From: an uncultured Pelagibacteraceae bacterium
GTDB lineage: Bacteria; Pseudomonadota; Alphaproteobacteria; Pelagibacterales; Pelagibacteraceae
DNA length: 64,000 nt
Direction: 5' to 3'
Assembly (NCBI GenBank): GCA_902611405.1
Contig: CACLZL010000001.1
Coordinates: forward strand, 163,192-227,191
Both the position numbers and the translations under genes were made by a program. A model generated the notes under the pieces. That model was not told the origin of the DNA and made no database searches. It worked only from the letters and a program-made list of their open reading frames with translations. The number at the start of each line of letters is the position of its first letter. Position 1 is the first letter of the stretch. Below, one piece after another: positions 27,062-36,534 of the stretch.

Positions 27062-28204
27062 TTAGTCTTTCATAATTTTGATATTAAATTTTTTGTAAAA
27101 GGATAAATAAAGGATGAATAAAACAATTATTGGAATTGATATTATAAAATAATTTGTATAAATTACTTTTGAAATTAACCTAATAGTTGTTTCAGAAAAT
27201 ATAATAAAAAATAAACCTAATAAAAATACCATAAATTTTAATTTAGAATAATTTATATTTTCTTTTGAAGAAGTAGTGACCAAAAGAGGAATCAGCATCA
27301 AAATAGGAATATAAAGTGGAATAAAAATCCTTTTATAAATTTCTTTAAAAATATTTTTAAGATTTTTCATGTTACAATTCTCAATAGTGGTATTAAAATT
27401 TTTATTTGGATTAATTTTTGAATAATACAAGCTATACATACATTTAAAAATATTTATTGTGGAAATTTCTTGAGTTTTTATATATGTGGTTGTATTTGTT
27501 TTAAAATTTTTTAATGGAAAATCAGATTTTGAAAAACTAAAATTTGTAATTTCATTATTTTTTTCAGTTATAGTTTCACCATCAAATAAAATTAAAATTG
27601 GAAAATTGTTTGTTTCTTTAATCATGCCTTTTTTTGCATATGTTACTTGAATATTGTTTTGATCAATTTCTTTTTTAAGATAAATATTGTATAAATTTCC
27701 TTTTTCATCTTTCCTTTCAGTATAAATTGTTACTCCTTTTATTGTATCATTAAACCTTTGTGGTTTTATAAAGCTCCCTAAAAAATTTATAGTTGAGCTT
27801 CTCAAAAAAGATCTAGCTTTGTCTTGTGTTGAAGGAACTATTAATGAGGTAAGAACAATTTGGATTAGCATTAATAATAATGAGAACTTGAATATAAAGT
27901 TAATTAATTGAATTTTGTTAATACCAAAGTTCCAAAATATAATTAATTCATTATTATTTTCATATTTTATTGTCACATAAAATAAACTAAAAAATAAGAC
28001 AAAAGGAAATAACTTGCTAAATATTTTTGGAAAGTTGAGTAAAGAGTAACTAATGTAAACAATATAATCACGCCCATCTTCTATCATTATATCTAGAAAA
28101 TTTACCGCCTGAAAAACCCACATGATTATGCTTGCGCTTAAAAGAGCAATTAAAAAAAAGCTCATGTAATCTGATAATAATTTTCTAAATAATATTTTTT
28201 TCAT
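27062..28204 (-). CDS. lptF: LPS export ABC transporter permease LptF
   Basis: A 380-residue YjgP-family permease with three N-terminal and three C-terminal transmembrane helices around a periplasmic jellyroll. Family marks include the N-terminal LSDYMSFFLIALLSASIIMWVFQAVNFLDIMIEDGRD and the VTIYTERKDEKGNLYNIYL strand of the periplasmic domain. It ends 1 base before lptG. It is divergent from pepA across 46 bases; lptF and pepA are also neighbours in E. coli. Confidence 0.9.
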   Translation of the reverse strand: MKKILFRKLLSDYMSFFLIALLSASIIMWVFQAVNFLDIMIEDGRDYIVYISYSLLNFPKIFSKLFPFVLFFSLFYVTIKYENNNELIIFWNFGINKIQLINFIFKFSLLLMLIQIVLTSLIVPSTQDKARSFLRSSTINFLGSFIKPQRFNDTIKGVTIYTERKDEKGNLYNIYLKKEIDQNNIQVTYAKKGMIKETNNFPILILFDGETITEKNNEITNFSFSKSDFPLKNFKTNTTTYIKTQEISTINIFKCMYSLYYSKINPNKNFNTTIENCNMKNLKNIFKEIYKRIFIPLYIPILMLIPLLVTTSSKENINYSKLKFMVFLLGLFFIIFSETTIRLISKVIYTNYFIISIPIIVLFILYLSFYKKFNIKIMKD

Positions 28205-28250
28205 TGAAATAAGATGTTTTTACTCCTATATAGCATCCATCACGTTTAGA

Positions 28251-29720
28251 GTGAATTTAAAATTTATGACAATCGCAATTAATTATAAAAATATTACTTA
28301 CAAGAATAATTCTATCAATCTTATTTTGTTTACTGATGAAAAATTCAGCATTTCTGCTCTAAAAAAATATGTCTTAAGTACTGAATATTCATATATTTTC
28401 GATGTATTAAAAACAAAAGATAAAAATAAAAAAATTATTTCTTTTGATATAAATTCTAAAAGAAAAATAGTGTTAGTTTCTCTAAAAAAAAATCTATCAA
28501 GTTCAGATGTTGAAAATTTAGGAGCAAAATTTTATGATCAATTTAAAAATTATAGTCAAAATAAATATATTTTAAATACAGATAGTATTTCAATTAAATT
28601 ACAAAATGCCGCTGGGTATTTTTTACATGGGCTAAAGTTAAAATCATATATTTTCGATAAATATAAAACAAAAAAAAATAAAAAGAATTTTTCAATTACT
28701 GTTATAGGTAAAAATAAAACTTCAATTATTGATCAAATTAAATTTAAAGCTATAGAAGATGGAACTTTTTATACTAGAGATTTAGTTTCTGAGCCTGGAA
28801 ATATTTTGCATCCAGACGAATATGCAAAAAGATTAAATTTACTTAAAAAAGTTGGTTTGAAAATAAATATTTATGATGAAAAAAAATTAAAAAAACTTGG
28901 AATGAATACATTACTTGGTGTTGGGCAAGGAAGCATTAGAGGCTCATATTTAGTTACTTTGGAATGGAATGGATTAAAAAATAAATCAAAACCTTTAGCT
29001 TTTGTTGGAAAAGGAGTTTGTTTCGATACAGGAGGAATATCTTTAAAGCCTGCAAAGTTTATGGAAGATATGACTTATGATATGGCTGGTTCTGCAGTAG
29101 TAGTCGGACTTATGAAAAGTTTAGCTCTTAGAAAAGCAAAAGTAAATGCTGTGGGTGTTGTTGGTTTAGTAGAAAATATGCCTGGAGGGAATGCGCAAAG
29201 ACCTGGAGATATTGTAAAATCTTATAGTGGTAAAACTGTAGAAATCTTAAACACCGATGCAGAAGGTAGATTGGTTCTTGCAGATGCACTTACTTATACA
29301 GAGGAAAAATTTAAACCTAAATTTATTATAGATTTAGCAACCTTGACAGGAGCAATCATTGTTTCCTTAGGATCAGAGTACGCAGGTTTATTTTCAAATG
29401 ATGACAAACTTTCAAATCAATTAATTGAAGCTGGAGAACATGTTGAAGAAAAAGTTTGGAGAATGCCTCTTAATAAAAACTTTGATAAACTAATCGATTC
29501 AAAGAATGCAGATATGCAGAATATCAATTATGTTGGTGGAGCTGGATCTACAACAGCTGCTCAATTTTTACAAAGATTTATATTAAATAAAACACCATGG
29601 GCTCATTTAGATATAGCTGGAATGGCTTTTTCAAAATATGGAGGAGCATTAAATTCAGGAGGCGCAACTGGTTATGGAGTAAGATTATTAAATAAACTAA
29701 TAGAGGAACATTATGAGTAA
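28251..29720 (+). CDS. pepA: Leucyl aminopeptidase (cytosol, M17)
   Basis: A two-metal aminopeptidase that trims N-terminal residues from peptides; 489 residues. The C-terminal catalytic domain shows GKGVCFDTGGISLKPAKFMEDM (metal-binding Asp and Lys), DMAGSAVVVG, the M17 signature NTDAEGRLVLAD, and a late SKYGGALNSGGATGYGVRLL. The ORF begins with GTG at 28251; an ATG five codons later (28266) is an equal candidate because neither has a clear ribosome site. It overlaps ndk by 8 bases. Confidence 0.93.
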   Translation: MNLKFMTIAINYKNITYKNNSINLILFTDEKFSISALKKYVLSTEYSYIFDVLKTKDKNKKIISFDINSKRKIVLVSLKKNLSSSDVENLGAKFYDQFKNYSQNKYILNTDSISIKLQNAAGYFLHGLKLKSYIFDKYKTKKNKKNFSITVIGKNKTSIIDQIKFKAIEDGTFYTRDLVSEPGNILHPDEYAKRLNLLKKVGLKINIYDEKKLKKLGMNTLLGVGQGSIRGSYLVTLEWNGLKNKSKPLAFVGKGVCFDTGGISLKPAKFMEDMTYDMAGSAVVVGLMKSLALRKAKVNAVGVVGLVENMPGGNAQRPGDIVKSYSGKTVEILNTDAEGRLVLADALTYTEEKFKPKFIIDLATLTGAIIVSLGSEYAGLFSNDDKLSNQLIEAGEHVEEKVWRMPLNKNFDKLIDSKNADMQNINYVGGAGSTTAAQFLQRFILNKTPWAHLDIAGMAFSKYGGALNSGGATGYGVRLLNKLIEEHYE

Positions 29721-30123
29721 TATTGAACAAACATTATCTATTATCAAACCAGATGCTGTTGAAAGAAATCTGGAAAACGAGATTAAAGAAATTTTTAAAA
29801 ATAATGGTTTTTCAATTGTTAAAGAAAAAAAAATTCAAATTGAAAAATCAGAAGCTGAAATATTTTATAAGGTTCACGAAACAAAGCCATTCTTTAATGA
29901 ATTATGTGCTTATCTATCATCAGGTCCAATTGTTGTGATGGTTCTTGAAAAAGACAATGCAGTTTTAAGAAATAGAGAGTTAATGGGCGCGACAAATCCA
30001 AAAGATGCAGAAGAGGGCACTATTAGAAAAAAATATGGAATTTCAATAGATAAAAACTCAGTACATGGATCAGATAGCGTTGACAATGCTAAAATTGAAA
30101 TAAATTTTTTCTTTAAAGATTAA
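29713..30123 (+). CDS. ndk: Nucleoside diphosphate kinase
   Basis: Transfers gamma-phosphate between nucleoside di- and triphosphates through a phospho-histidine. The 136-residue protein begins IEQTLSIIKPDAVERNL, has the RELMGATNPKDAEEGTIRKKYG block, and carries the catalytic His in NSVHGSDSVDNAKIEI (His 118). Start overlaps the pepA stop by 8 bases; its end overlaps purN, on the other strand, by 11 bases. Confidence 0.96.
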   Translation: MSNIEQTLSIIKPDAVERNLENEIKEIFKNNGFSIVKEKKIQIEKSEAEIFYKVHETKPFFNELCAYLSSGPIVVMVLEKDNAVLRNRELMGATNPKDAEEGTIRKKYGISIDKNSVHGSDSVDNAKIEINFFFKD

Positions 30124-30694
30124 AAATTTTTAATATAGCTTTAGGATAAAGCTTATGTTCTTGAATTAATATTTTTTTAGCAAGAGAATTAACAGTATCA
30201 TTTTTTGCAACCTTCACTTTTTTTTGCAGAATTATTTTCCCTGAGTCTAATTTCGAATTAACAAAATGCACTGTACAACCTGAATACTTTTCCTTATTAT
30301 TTAGAGCTCTTTGATAGGTATACAAACCTTTATACTTAGGCAGTAATGACGGATGTATATTTAAAATTTTTCCTTCAAATTTTTTGATAAAATTTTTTGA
30401 TAAAATTTTCATAAATCCAGCTAAGCAGATCATTTTAACATTATTTTTTTTAAAAATAGATAGCAACTTATTTTCGCTTAATTGTTTATTCTTAAAATTT
30501 AATACTTTTTTTTTAATTTTATATTTTTTAGCAAAATTTAAACCTTTTGCTTTTGAATTATTTGAAATTATATAGTCAATGGATATTGGAGATATTCTAT
30601 TTTTTGAAAATTTTATTAGAGATTTTAAATTACTTCCTGTGCCTGAAATAAATACTGCAGTTTTAACTTTATTATAACCAGTTGATAGAACCAT
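30113..30694 (-). CDS. purN: Phosphoribosylglycinamide formyltransferase
   Basis: Formyl-tetrahydrofolate-dependent GAR transformylase of purine synthesis, 193 residues. It has the phosphate-binding loop VFISGTGSNLKSLI near the start, CLAGFMKILS, and the catalytic/folate region NIHPSLLPKYKGLYTYQRAL followed by GCTVHFVNSKLDSG. The start lies within purM (23-base overlap). The purM-purN pair is as in E. coli. Confidence 0.94.
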   Translation of the reverse strand: MVLSTGYNKVKTAVFISGTGSNLKSLIKFSKNRISPISIDYIISNNSKAKGLNFAKKYKIKKKVLNFKNKQLSENKLLSIFKKNNVKMICLAGFMKILSKNFIKKFEGKILNIHPSLLPKYKGLYTYQRALNNKEKYSGCTVHFVNSKLDSGKIILQKKVKVAKNDTVNSLAKKILIQEHKLYPKAILKIFNL

Positions 30695-31700
30695 TCAATT
30701 TAACTTTGTTTTTACTCTTAGAAATTTTTCCAATCACATATGGTTTGTATTCTTTTGAAAAATATTTATCAATTTTTCTGAGATTTTTTTTATCGATAAT
30801 CAGGCAAAACCCAACTCCACAATTAAAAGTATTAAGCATTTCTTTATCTGAAATTCCATTTTTTTTGAGCCAATTGAATATTTTAAAAGTTTTAATTTGA
30901 TCTAAATTTATATTTGCAGAAAGTTTATCTGGTATAATTCTTCTAATATTATCAGATAATCCTCCTCCAGTTATATTTGCGCATCCATTAATTAAGTTAT
31001 TATTTGTTAAATTCATTATTTCTTTAACATATATTTTAGTTGGTTTTAAAAGTTCAGATTTTAAAAATTTATTTTTTTTAATATTTATTTTTTTTTGTTT
31101 TATTAAATATCTTATAAGTGAGTATCCATTAGAGTGTAAACCACTAGAGGGAACTGCTAGTATAAGATTATTTTTTTTTATTTTATTTTTATTCAAAATT
31201 TTATTTTTACTAACAATTCCAACAGCAAAACCAGCAATATCGAATTTTCCTTTTTCATAAGTTCCAGGCATTTCAGCAGTTTCTCCACCGACTAGCTCAC
31301 ACTCGGATTGATTACAACCTTCATTAATCCCTTTAATTATTTCTTTAAGTTTTTTTAGATCAATTTTATTTATAGAAATATAATCTAAAAAAAGTAAAGG
31401 CTTAGCTCCTTGAACAATTAAATCGTTTACACTCATAGCAACCAAGTCAATTCCAATAGTATTGAATTTATTTAAGGTATTAGCAATTTCAATTTTAGTT
31501 CCCACACCATCTGTGCAAGCTACTATTTTAGGCTGCTTGATATTGTTTGGTATGTTTGTAATTGAGCCAAAACCTCCAATATTAGAAAACTTTTTTTTGC
31601 CTCTTTTTTTTGATGAAACACTAGATATGAATTCAACAAAGTTGTCAGCAGCCCTAATATTAACACCACTTTTTTTATAGGTAAATTTTTTTTTATTCAT
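30672..31700 (-). CDS. purM: Phosphoribosylformylglycinamidine cyclo-ligase
   Basis: AIR synthetase, which closes the imidazole ring of purines using ATP; 342 residues. Conserved features: ACTDGVGTKIEIA, GIDLVAMSVNDLIVQGAKPLLFLDYIS, ELVGGETAEMPGTY, and ANITGGGLSDNIRRI. Runs of lysine (NKNKIKKNN, KINIKKNKF) mark loop expansions seen throughout this region. It is divergent from the DUF2066-like gene with only 11 bases between start codons. Confidence 0.95.
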   Translation of the reverse strand: MNKKKFTYKKSGVNIRAADNFVEFISSVSSKKRGKKKFSNIGGFGSITNIPNNIKQPKIVACTDGVGTKIEIANTLNKFNTIGIDLVAMSVNDLIVQGAKPLLFLDYISINKIDLKKLKEIIKGINEGCNQSECELVGGETAEMPGTYEKGKFDIAGFAVGIVSKNKILNKNKIKKNNLILAVPSSGLHSNGYSLIRYLIKQKKINIKKNKFLKSELLKPTKIYVKEIMNLTNNNLINGCANITGGGLSDNIRRIIPDKLSANINLDQIKTFKIFNWLKKNGISDKEMLNTFNCGVGFCLIIDKKNLRKIDKYFSKEYKPYVIGKISKSKNKVKLNGSINWL

Positions 31701-31711
31701 TAATATGTTTT

Positions 31712-32800
31712 ATGAAATTTATTTTTCAACTTAATAAATTAAAGCTTTTATATAATTTTTTTTTATTTCTTGCTTTAATAAATATTTTCTTTTCCACAGA
31801 AAAAAGTCATGCAAATACATTTTCTATAAATGATATTGAAATATCGACACCTTTTGAAATAAATTTTAATAAAGATGAAATTATTGATGAGGGATTTTTA
31901 GAGGCATTTAATGAACTGATTTTGTCAATTGTTCAAAGCAAAGATCAAAAAAAATTAAAAAATACTCCAATTAATCAAATAAAGGGAATGATTGAAACTT
32001 TCTCTATTAAAGAGGAAAAATTTATAAATGAGATTTATTACCTTATTTTGAATGTTTCCTTTAATAAAAAAAAAATATTCGATTTACTGGAGTCAAAAAA
32101 TATATTTCCATCCTTACCTTTAAAAAAAAATTTTTTATTTATTCCGGTTTTTGTTGATCAAAATAAAAATCAAGTTTCAATGTTCTCAGAGGAAAAATTA
32201 TTTAATAATTGGAATTTAAATAATAAAAAATATAGTCTTTTAAATTATATATTACCAACACAAGATCTTGACGATTTTGATTTGATAAAAAGAAATATTA
32301 ATAATTTAGAAACTTATGACTTCAAAGAAATTATAAATAAATACAATATAAATGATTATATAATTATGATTGTTTTTAAAAATGATAATAAAATAAGAGT
32401 ATTTAACAAAATTTTTTTTAATAAAAAAAACAATTTAAAAAATTTAAATTTTAATGAGGTTAATTTTAATAATGAATATGAGATATTAAAATTTATTGAC
32501 AATTTAAAGTTAGTATATGAAGATTTTTGGAAATCACAAAATCAAATTAACACCTCAGTAAAACTATCTTTGAATATTTCTATAGATAATACCAATAATA
32601 TCAAAATTAAAAAATTTGAAAAAATTTTATCCGATATGGATTTGATATATAATTTTTACATTTATAAGTTTGATAATAACAATAATTTTTATGAAGTTAT
32701 TTTTAACGGAACACCTGATAAATTTTTAGAGGTTATGAGTTATCAAAATTATGATTTTGAAATAAAAAATAAAATCTGGGTTTTAAATGAAAAATCTTAA
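31712..32800 (+). CDS. DUF2066-like secreted protein, function unknown
   Basis: A 362-residue protein with a hydrophobic signal (LYNFFLFLALINIFFS) and a predicted cleavage around KSHANTF. The mature N-terminal part (about 40-130) follows the DUF2066 pattern of an alternating strand, a helix with repeated ALxxL-like spacing and a YYLILNVSFNKKKIFDLL strand. FLFIPVFVD begins the second half. The remainder is low-complexity Asn/Lys/Phe-rich. In gammaproteobacteria DUF2066 genes lie between purM and hda, exactly the context here, which supports the assignment. It overlaps hda by 14 bases. Confidence 0.65.
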   Translation: MKFIFQLNKLKLLYNFFLFLALINIFFSTEKSHANTFSINDIEISTPFEINFNKDEIIDEGFLEAFNELILSIVQSKDQKKLKNTPINQIKGMIETFSIKEEKFINEIYYLILNVSFNKKKIFDLLESKNIFPSLPLKKNFLFIPVFVDQNKNQVSMFSEEKLFNNWNLNNKKYSLLNYILPTQDLDDFDLIKRNINNLETYDFKEIINKYNINDYIIMIVFKNDNKIRVFNKIFFNKKNNLKNLNFNEVNFNNEYEILKFIDNLKLVYEDFWKSQNQINTSVKLSLNISIDNTNNIKIKKFEKILSDMDLIYNFYIYKFDNNNNFYEVIFNGTPDKFLEVMSYQNYDFEIKNKIWVLNEKS

Positions 32801-33449
32801 TCAACAAATTCTTAATTTTAGTTATGAGCAAAATTTCAAGGATCAAGATTTCTATGTTTCAAATAGCAACGAACACTCTTTTAATCTTTTAAATAGTTGG
32901 CCAAAATGGGATAAGAATTTTATAAATTTAATTGGTGAAAAATTTTCAGGTAAAAGTCATTTAATTAGTATATTTTTAGAAAAGTATAAAGGAATTAAAA
33001 TAAATTCAGAAAATATTAGTAATGATTTTCTTCAAAGCGTTAAAATATTTGAAAACATTGTAATTGAAGATTTAAACGAAAAAATAAATGAAAATTTACT
33101 ATTTACACTTATTAATATAATTGATCAGGATAATAAGTATTTAATAGTAACCTCGAAAATTCCAATAGTTGATTTTAAATTTAATTTAAATGATCTTAAT
33201 TCGAGATCTGCTAATTTTTTATTATCTCAGATTGAAAAACCTGGTGATGATCTAATGTATGCATTAATATTAAAAAATCTTTCTGATCGTCAAATATCAA
33301 TAGATAAAAAACTTATTGAATTTATTATTAAGAGAATTGATAGAACTTATGGCAAAATATCTGATTTCATATATAAAATCGACGAAATAAGTTTAAAAAG
33401 AAAAAAACCAATCGACTTTAAAATTATTAAAGAGGCATTAGAGGATTAA
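32787..33449 (+). CDS. hda: HdaA/DnaA-related regulatory ATPase
   Basis: A 220-residue AAA+ protein with DnaA-like architecture and no DNA-binding domain. The N-terminus NQQILNFSYEQ resembles the clamp-binding motif followed by the Hda start. Walker A is GEKFSGKSHL (50-59); VIEDLNE is a reduced Walker B; ANFLLSQIEKPGDDLMYALILKNLSDRQI matches the sensor region. Hda proteins inactivate DnaA-ATP after the clamp is loaded. It is followed immediately by aspS. Confidence 0.82.
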   Translation: MKNLNQQILNFSYEQNFKDQDFYVSNSNEHSFNLLNSWPKWDKNFINLIGEKFSGKSHLISIFLEKYKGIKINSENISNDFLQSVKIFENIVIEDLNEKINENLLFTLINIIDQDNKYLIVTSKIPIVDFKFNLNDLNSRSANFLLSQIEKPGDDLMYALILKNLSDRQISIDKKLIEFIIKRIDRTYGKISDFIYKIDEISLKRKKPIDFKIIKEALED

Positions 33450-35234
33450 TTGAATAAGTACAGAACACATAAGTGTAATGAACTAAGAAAAGAGAATATA
33501 GATAAAAAGATTTCTCTTTCAGGATGGATAAATAAAAAAAGAGATCACGGTAATTTATTATTTATTGATTTAAGAGATAATTACGGAATTACACAATGCA
33601 TCATTGATAAAGAGAATAAATATTTCTCAGAGCTAGAAAAAATACAACTAGAAACAGTCATTAAGATAGAGGGAAAAGTTGTAAATAGATCTAAGGAAAC
33701 AATTAATAAAGAAATTGATACTGGTGAAATAGAGGTTGCTATTGAGAAATATGAAGTTTTAGGAACTTGTAAAGAATTACCTATGCCAGTCTTTAGTGAT
33801 CAAGAATATTCAGAAGAAATAAGATTAAAATATAGATTTTTAGATTTAAGAAGAAAAAAAATTCATGAAAATATTTTACTAAGATCTAAAGTAATTTCAT
33901 ATATCCGTAATGAAATGACAAAATTAGGTTTTTTAGAATTTCAAACACCAATTTTGACTTCTTCTAGTCCAGAGGGAGCAAGAGATTTTTTAGTACCAAG
34001 CCGTTTGAATCCTGGAAAATTTTATGCTTTACCACAAGCTCCACAACAATTTAAACAATTAATAATGGTTTCAGGTTTTGATAAATATTTTCAAATAGCT
34101 CCATGCTTTAGAGATGAAGATGCAAGAGCCGATAGAAGTCCTGGAGAATTTTACCAATTAGATTTAGAAATGTCTTTTGTTGAGCAAGAGGATGTATTTA
34201 ATGTAGTTGAAAAATTAATGGTTAATACATTTAAAAATTTTTCAAAAAAAAAACTAATGTTTGATAAATTTCCAAAAATTTCATATGAGGATGCTATGCT
34301 TAAATATGGATGTGATAAACCAGATTTGAGAAATCCTCTTATTATAAATGATATAACTGAAATATTTATTAGAGAAGATGTTTCATTTGAAATATTTAAA
34401 AAATTAGTAAAATCTGGTTCTAAAGTAAGATGTATTGTTGCAAAAAATACAAAGGATAGACCTAGAAGTTTTTTTGATAATATAGATAAATGGGCAAAGG
34501 AAGAGGGTGCCTCTGGTTTAGCTTATTTTACTCTTGAAAAAGATAAAGATATTTCTGCAAAAGGCCCTATAGGTAAATTTTTTTCTCATGATGCATTAGT
34601 TGAAATTATGAAAAAAACAAATTGTAAAATAGGGGATAGTATTTTCATGGCTTGTGGAAAACAGGATGAGTTAGAAAAAATTACAGCTTTAGCTAGAGAC
34701 AAAATTGCAAAAGATCTACATTTAATTGATGAGAATGTTTTCGCATTTTGTTGGATTGTAGATTATCCAATGTTTGAAAAAAATGAATTAACTAAAAAAA
34801 TTGAGTTTAGTCATAATCCATTTTCAATGCCACAGGGTGATTTAAGTGAAAAAGATTTAGAAAACCCACTAGACATACTTGCGTATCAATACGACATAGT
34901 TTGTAATGGAATAGAATTATCTTCTGGAGCAATTAGAAATCATAAACCAGAACTTATGTATAAACTTTTCTCGATTGCAGGATACGATAAAAATCAAGTA
35001 GATGAAAAATTTAGCGGTATGATTAATGCACTTAGTTATGGTGCACCACCACATGGAGGTATTGCACCTGGTATTGACAGAATCGTTATGTTACTTGCTA
35101 ATGAGAAAAATATTAGGGAAGTAACAATGTTTCCAATGAACCAGAACGCACAAGATTTGATGATGAATGCACCATCTGCGGTAAATCAAGAACAATTAAA
35201 AGAATTAAGTCTAGCTTTAAAAACTAAAAAATAA
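33450..35234 (+). CDS. aspS: Aspartate-tRNA ligase (probably also charges tRNA-Asn)
   Basis: Class II synthetase of 594 residues, the normal bacterial length with a GAD insertion. The TTG start directly follows the hda stop and gives the usual N-terminus (M)NKYRTHKCNELR. Motif 2 is visible as FRDEDARADRSPGEFYQLDLEMSF and motif 3 as GIAPGIDRIVMLLANEKNIREVTMFPMNQ. In the anticodon domain, KKRDHGN carries His 33 where discriminating enzymes have Leu, a residue linked to tRNA-Asn recognition in Pseudomonas. Confidence 0.95.
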   Translation: MNKYRTHKCNELRKENIDKKISLSGWINKKRDHGNLLFIDLRDNYGITQCIIDKENKYFSELEKIQLETVIKIEGKVVNRSKETINKEIDTGEIEVAIEKYEVLGTCKELPMPVFSDQEYSEEIRLKYRFLDLRRKKIHENILLRSKVISYIRNEMTKLGFLEFQTPILTSSSPEGARDFLVPSRLNPGKFYALPQAPQQFKQLIMVSGFDKYFQIAPCFRDEDARADRSPGEFYQLDLEMSFVEQEDVFNVVEKLMVNTFKNFSKKKLMFDKFPKISYEDAMLKYGCDKPDLRNPLIINDITEIFIREDVSFEIFKKLVKSGSKVRCIVAKNTKDRPRSFFDNIDKWAKEEGASGLAYFTLEKDKDISAKGPIGKFFSHDALVEIMKKTNCKIGDSIFMACGKQDELEKITALARDKIAKDLHLIDENVFAFCWIVDYPMFEKNELTKKIEFSHNPFSMPQGDLSEKDLENPLDILAYQYDIVCNGIELSSGAIRNHKPELMYKLFSIAGYDKNQVDEKFSGMINALSYGAPPHGGIAPGIDRIVMLLANEKNIREVTMFPMNQNAQDLMMNAPSAVNQEQLKELSLALKTKK

Positions 35235-35235
35235 G

Positions 35236-36060
35236 TTATTTTTTACCTTTTAAACTTATCTTTACATCTGAAAGATCAACCAGATTTTTTTTATAGTTAT
35301 TTCTCACAAATCCTTTGCTGGTAATATCTTTTACAATTTTTAATAATTGATTTTGATCCTCGGAGCTTTGATCTTCTGTATTGTTAGCATCATTTCCTCC
35401 AATTGAAGGAGTGTGGGCTAGATCTTCTCTATTTTGATATGAAATAGCTAGTTCTCTAAAAATATAATCTAAAATAGACGTGGCAGTTAAAATTCTATCA
35501 TTACCGTGGACTTTGCCTGATGGTTCAAATTTTGTACCGACAAATGCACTTATAAACTCATCTAGCGGAACACCATATTGAAGGCCTAGAGAAACAGCAA
35601 TTGCAAAATTATTCATTAATGCTTTAACAAGTTCCCCCTCTTTGCTCGTATCAATAAAAATCTCTCCAATTTTCCCATCTTCATATTCTCCAGTATGTAG
35701 GTAAACTTTGTGATCACCAATAGTAGCTTTTTGAATGTATCCCTTTCTTCTATCAGGCATGCTAAATCTTTTACCTGATTTTTCATTTGCTCCATTAATA
35801 TTTTTTATTACACTCTCTTTATTTATTGAGCTTTTATTATCTGTTCCAGTTATTACTTCTACTTTGTTGTTTTCAAGGATTTTGTTATTTTTAGGATCTA
35901 GACTTTTAGTTTTTCTATTGTCAAGTTTTACGTCTAAAACCTCAAATTTACCATCATCTCTCTTTTCTAAATTTTTTAACTCTGCCTCGTTAATATCATC
36001 TAAATAATGATTTACTTTAAAGGTACAGGTGTAATAAGTTTCAACTAAATACTTTGCCAT
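35236..36060 (-). CDS. Stand-alone homologue of the C-terminal part of B12-dependent ribonucleotide reductase (NrdJ)
   Basis: 274 residues. The first 60 ([17 protein letters not shown]...) match nothing I recognise. Residues about 105-220 ([82 protein letters not shown]) match the segment near the C-terminus of class II NrdJ. The Cys-rich redox/zinc tail that ends true NrdJ is missing; only one Cys is in the whole protein. There is no catalytic reductase domain next to it. NrdJb of Pseudomonas is a comparable split piece. A role in nucleotide-level sensing is only a guess. Confidence 0.8.
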   Translation of the reverse strand: MAKYLVETYYTCTFKVNHYLDDINEAELKNLEKRDDGKFEVLDVKLDNRKTKSLDPKNNKILENNKVEVITGTDNKSSINKESVIKNINGANEKSGKRFSMPDRRKGYIQKATIGDHKVYLHTGEYEDGKIGEIFIDTSKEGELVKALMNNFAIAVSLGLQYGVPLDEFISAFVGTKFEPSGKVHGNDRILTATSILDYIFRELAISYQNREDLAHTPSIGGNDANNTEDQSSEDQNQLLKIVKDITSKGFVRNNYKKNLVDLSDVKISLKGKK

Positions 36061-36174
36061 TTGACCTCAACTTAAATTTTAATTTGAATAATGAATCAAT
36101 TTATTTATATACATATTCATATTTTAGTCTAATTTAAATTTTACAATTTTTAATTGAATAAATAAAAAAAAATT

Positions 36175-36534
36175 ATGTTGACACTTTTAAGAAAAATTTT
36201 TACTTGGTGGAATCAAGACACTTTTGGAACAAGACTAAAAACTATTTTTTTTGGAAAACTAGTTGGTACTGATGAGCTAGGTAATAAATATTATGAGAGT
36301 AAAAAGGGAAAAAGATGGGTTATCTATTCAAACACAATTGACGCATCAAAAATTCCTGTTGAATGGTATTCATGGATACATTTTACACCTAATAAAATTG
36401 AGAAAAAACATACCTTAGAAAAATATGAATGGCAAAAACCACATCAAGAAAATTTAACTGGAACTGACTCAGCATATTATCCAAATAAAAATAAAGATGG
36501 TGTTAAAAAGAAATACTCAAGTTGGAAAGAATAA
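36175..36534 (+). CDS. NADH:ubiquinone oxidoreductase accessory subunit NDUFA12
   Basis: A 119-residue accessory subunit of respiratory complex I, found in mitochondria (B17.2) and alphaproteobacteria. Diagnostic segments are GKLVGTDELGNKYYESKKGKRWVIYS, PVEWYSWIHFTP and WQKPHQENLTGTDSAYYP. It is not in the main nuo operon, as is usual. It overlaps the DUF2155 gene by 38 bases. Confidence 0.93.
   Translation: MLTLLRKIFTWWNQDTFGTRLKTIFFGKLVGTDELGNKYYESKKGKRWVIYSNTIDASKIPVEWYSWIHFTPNKIEKKHTLEKYEWQKPHQENLTGTDSAYYPNKNKDGVKKKYSSWKE

Noticed and set aside
28251-28266. Choice between GTG and ATG start for pepA
   Set aside because: Neither has a ribosome site; the difference is five codons and does not affect the call.
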